Of a stretch of 24,905 nucleotides of DNA, positions 24,100 to 24,905 are shown in pieces. Under the pieces are notes generated by a model. That model saw only the letters and a list, made by a program, of their open reading frames with translations, ran no database searches and was not told where the DNA came from. Within the stretch, counting starts at the first letter, position 1. Every line of letters starts with the position of its first letter. The stretch is from an uncultured Oscillospiraceae bacterium (GTDB lineage: Bacteria > Bacillota > Clostridia > Oscillospirales > Oscillospiraceae), in the NCBI GenBank assembly GCA_934589065.1, contig CAKTNN010000033.1, positions 1-24,905 on the forward strand, given 5' to 3'. The translations under genes were made by a program, and so were the position numbers.

Positions 24100-24323
24100 G
24101 GCCCGCATTTTAGAAGCGGTCAGAAACGCATTGGGGCTGTTAGCAGACGCGTCACTCCACGCCGGAAAGATCGGCTGTTGCTTTAGAGCGCTCGGAATAG
24201 TCCCAATGCGGATCGATTCAGGAGGTCGCATGGGAAAAACAGACCGCAATACCCGGAATTATTCCGGAATAACGTGCCGTCTTTTTCGGTTCCGGGAAAA
24301 GTTTTCAGACTGGAAAGTTTTCC
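24100..24323. other. Intergenic stretch with strong RNA-folding potential
   Basis: No convincing gene lies between pgsA and the tRNA promoter. A 15-bp helix can form between 24127-24141 and 24196-24210: CGCATTGGG pairs with CCCAATGCG and continues through G-U-containing pairs. An outer 6-bp helix GCGGTC/GACCGC pairs 24116-24121 with 24242-24247. Inside are a small GCCG/CGGC hairpin (24161-24175) and an AGCA/TGCT helix option. AGGAGG with ATG at 24230 follows, but that frame runs into the tRNA and looks non-coding. No riboswitch class is recognised. CCCGGAA (24252-24258) can pair with TTCCGGG (24290-24296), perhaps as part of a 3' end for the pgsA transcript. Confidence 0.4.
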
Positions 24324-24352
24324 TTGACAGAATGGCTCCTGCGTGCTATAAT
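24324..24352 (+). promoter_or_regulatory. Consensus sigma-A promoter of the tRNA operon
   Basis: Perfect -35 TTGACA (24324-24329) and perfect -10 TATAAT (24347-24352) with a 17-bp spacer, 34 nt before tRNA-Met. It has the same ideal architecture as the 5S promoter at 99-127. Confidence 0.9.
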
Positions 24353-24386
24353 ATCACCCGTAGTGACGAGCGTCACTTGATTGAAC

Positions 24387-24463
24387 GGGCCTTTAGCTCA
24401 GTTGGTCAGAGCCTCCGGCTCATAACCGGATAGTCCCGGGTTCGAGTCCCTGAAGGCCCACCA
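24387..24463 (+). tRNA. tRNA-Met (anticodon CAT; tRNA-Ile2 not excluded)
   Basis: The acceptor stem GGGCCTT/AAGGCCC is fully paired, so it is not the initiator. The D stem is GCTC/GAGC. The anticodon stem TCCGG/CCGGA closes CTCATAA with anticodon CAT at 24421-24423. CCA is encoded (24461-24463). The T arm reads CCGGG-TTCGAGT-CCCTG and contains one C-U mismatch at the second pair. CAT is also the gene-level anticodon of lysidine-modified tRNA-Ile; I favour elongator Met by overall similarity. Confidence 0.9.
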
Positions 24464-24492
24464 GTTTACATAGGCTCCTGCCTTTCATATAT

Positions 24493-24567
<75 letters not shown>

Positions 24568-24568
<1 letters not shown>

Positions 24569-24607
24569 AAACCACCGAACAAGATTTGTTCGGTGGTTTT
24601 ATTTTTT
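24568..24607 (+). terminator. Intrinsic terminator of the tRNA operon
   Basis: A 13-bp stem AAAACCACCGAAC/GTTCGGTGGTTTT with a 7-nt loop is followed by TTTT-A-TTTTTT. It begins at the last base of tRNA-Trp. Confidence 0.95.
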
Positions 24608-24671
24608 GTTATCTAAAAGTGCAGGCTACGGATTTCGAGAAATTCAAAAAAATGCTTCTGAGCTTACAGTT

Positions 24672-24700
24672 TTGACAAATTGTGAGGTGCAAAGTATGCG
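24672..24700 (+). promoter_or_regulatory. Possible promoter in the right-end AT-rich region
   Basis: TTGACA (24672-24677), 17-bp spacer, TATGCG (24695-24700). The -35 is perfect and the -10 matches at four of six. The -10 overlaps the start of the small ORF at 24696, so the promoter would serve something further downstream, such as the truncated gene at 24891. Confidence 0.35.
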
Positions 24701-24803
24701 AATGAAAATGGTCTATGACCGAACTTTGGCAGAAGTTGCCAATGCGTTTCTTGCCCTGAAAAAGGTTCAGAAAGTCCGTGAGCGAACCATGAACGACTGC
24801 TAA
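24696..24803 (+). CDS. Possible 35-aa ORF, unknown
   Basis: The ORF MRMKMVYDRTLAEVANAFLALKKVQKVRERTMNDC (split here: MRMKMVYDRTLAEVANAF then LALKKVQKVRERTMNDC) is basic and helical-looking. GAGGTG lies 6 nt upstream. A small hairpin TTGGCA-GAAGT-TGCCAA (24725-24741) lies inside it. I recognise no family. It sits in DNA that is AT-richer than the rest of the window. It could be a real small protein, a remnant of a larger gene, or chance. Confidence 0.25.
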   Translation: MRMKMVYDRTLAEVANAFLALKKVQKVRERTMNDC

Positions 24804-24890
24804 AATACATCGACAGATTTCTTTGGACTTTTTGAAAATGAAACAATTTGCCATCGTCAGTCGTATCTAAGGTGAGAGGAGGTGGTGACC

Positions 24891-24905
24891 ATGGCTTCTT
24901 TGTTG
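24891..24905 (+). CDS. Start of a truncated gene (MASLL...)
   Basis: ATG 24891 is preceded by AGGAGG (24878-24883), a near-perfect ribosome site with 7-nt spacing. Only five codons (M-A-S-L-L) remain before the window ends. The context GAGGAGGTGGTGACCATGG and the hydrophobic start are reminiscent of small hydrophobic holin-like (TxpA-type) peptides in Firmicutes, but five residues cannot establish this. Confidence 0.4.

Noticed and set aside
24116..24247. Intergenic element as a T-box, cobalamin, SRP or 6S RNA
   Set aside because: The hallmark sequences of these classes are not present; left as an unassigned structured region.
24020..24433. 137-codon plus-strand frame spanning the pgsA end, intergenic element and tRNA-Met
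   Set aside because: It overlaps pgsA in another frame, runs through a perfect promoter and a tRNA, and shows no protein family features.
24230..24433. ATG at 24230 preceded by AGGAGG, as a small gene after the structured element
   Set aside because: The frame reads through the tRNA promoter into tRNA-Met; the ribosome-site match is probably chance, though a leader peptide cannot be fully excluded.

Overview
The window (about 24.9 kb) looks like chromosomal DNA of a low-GC-lineage but moderately GC-rich Gram-positive of the class Clostridia, most likely an Oscillospiraceae/Ruminococcaceae-type gut anaerobe. The basis is the gene set (whiA, recX, DUF1385-prmC, a pgsA/rimO neighbourhood), AGGAGG-type ribosome sites, several near-consensus sigma-A promoters and three OmpR-type two-component systems. 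The family-level placement is inference.

Layout. (1) 1-343: a tRNA-Glu(CTC) and a stand-alone 5S rRNA with its own perfect consensus promoter and terminator. (2) 440-3961: response regulator, histidine kinase and a large lipoprotein. Both promoters here carry a CGGTAA box at the same distance from the -10, and the lipoprotein promoter has three 11-bp-spaced copies, which suggests an autoregulated module. (3) 4066-9655, minus strand: a second two-component system followed by an ABC ATPase and an 888-aa FtsX-type permease, plus a GNAT acetyltransferase with its own promoter. The kinase has one membrane segment and no sensor domain. A TTACG-N4-CGTAA inverted repeat precedes the transporter genes and a half-degenerate copy precedes the regulator gene. 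This resembles transporter-sensing antimicrobial-peptide detoxification modules. (4) 9765-15137: murB-whiA-dnaE (cell-wall precursor, sporulation/division-type regulator, replicative polymerase). (5) 15139-24099: a tightly packed plus-strand array that starts with a beta-propeller-like lipoprotein and a third two-component system and runs into DUF1385, prmC, recA, recX, rimO and pgsA with overlaps or gaps of at most 15 nt. (6) 24100-24905: a potentially structured intergenic element, a tRNA-Met(CAT)/tRNA-Trp(CCA) operon with a perfect consensus promoter and a strong terminator, then AT-richer DNA with a possible 35-aa ORF and the first codons of a truncated gene.

How the parts work together. 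The housekeeping genes cover wall synthesis, replication, recombination/repair, translation fidelity (prmC, rimO) and phospholipid synthesis. They are interleaved with three envelope-sensing modules. Two of these include a lipoprotein that could be an accessory sensor or an output, and one includes an ABC exporter. No prophage, transposase, CRISPR array or clear foreign island was seen.
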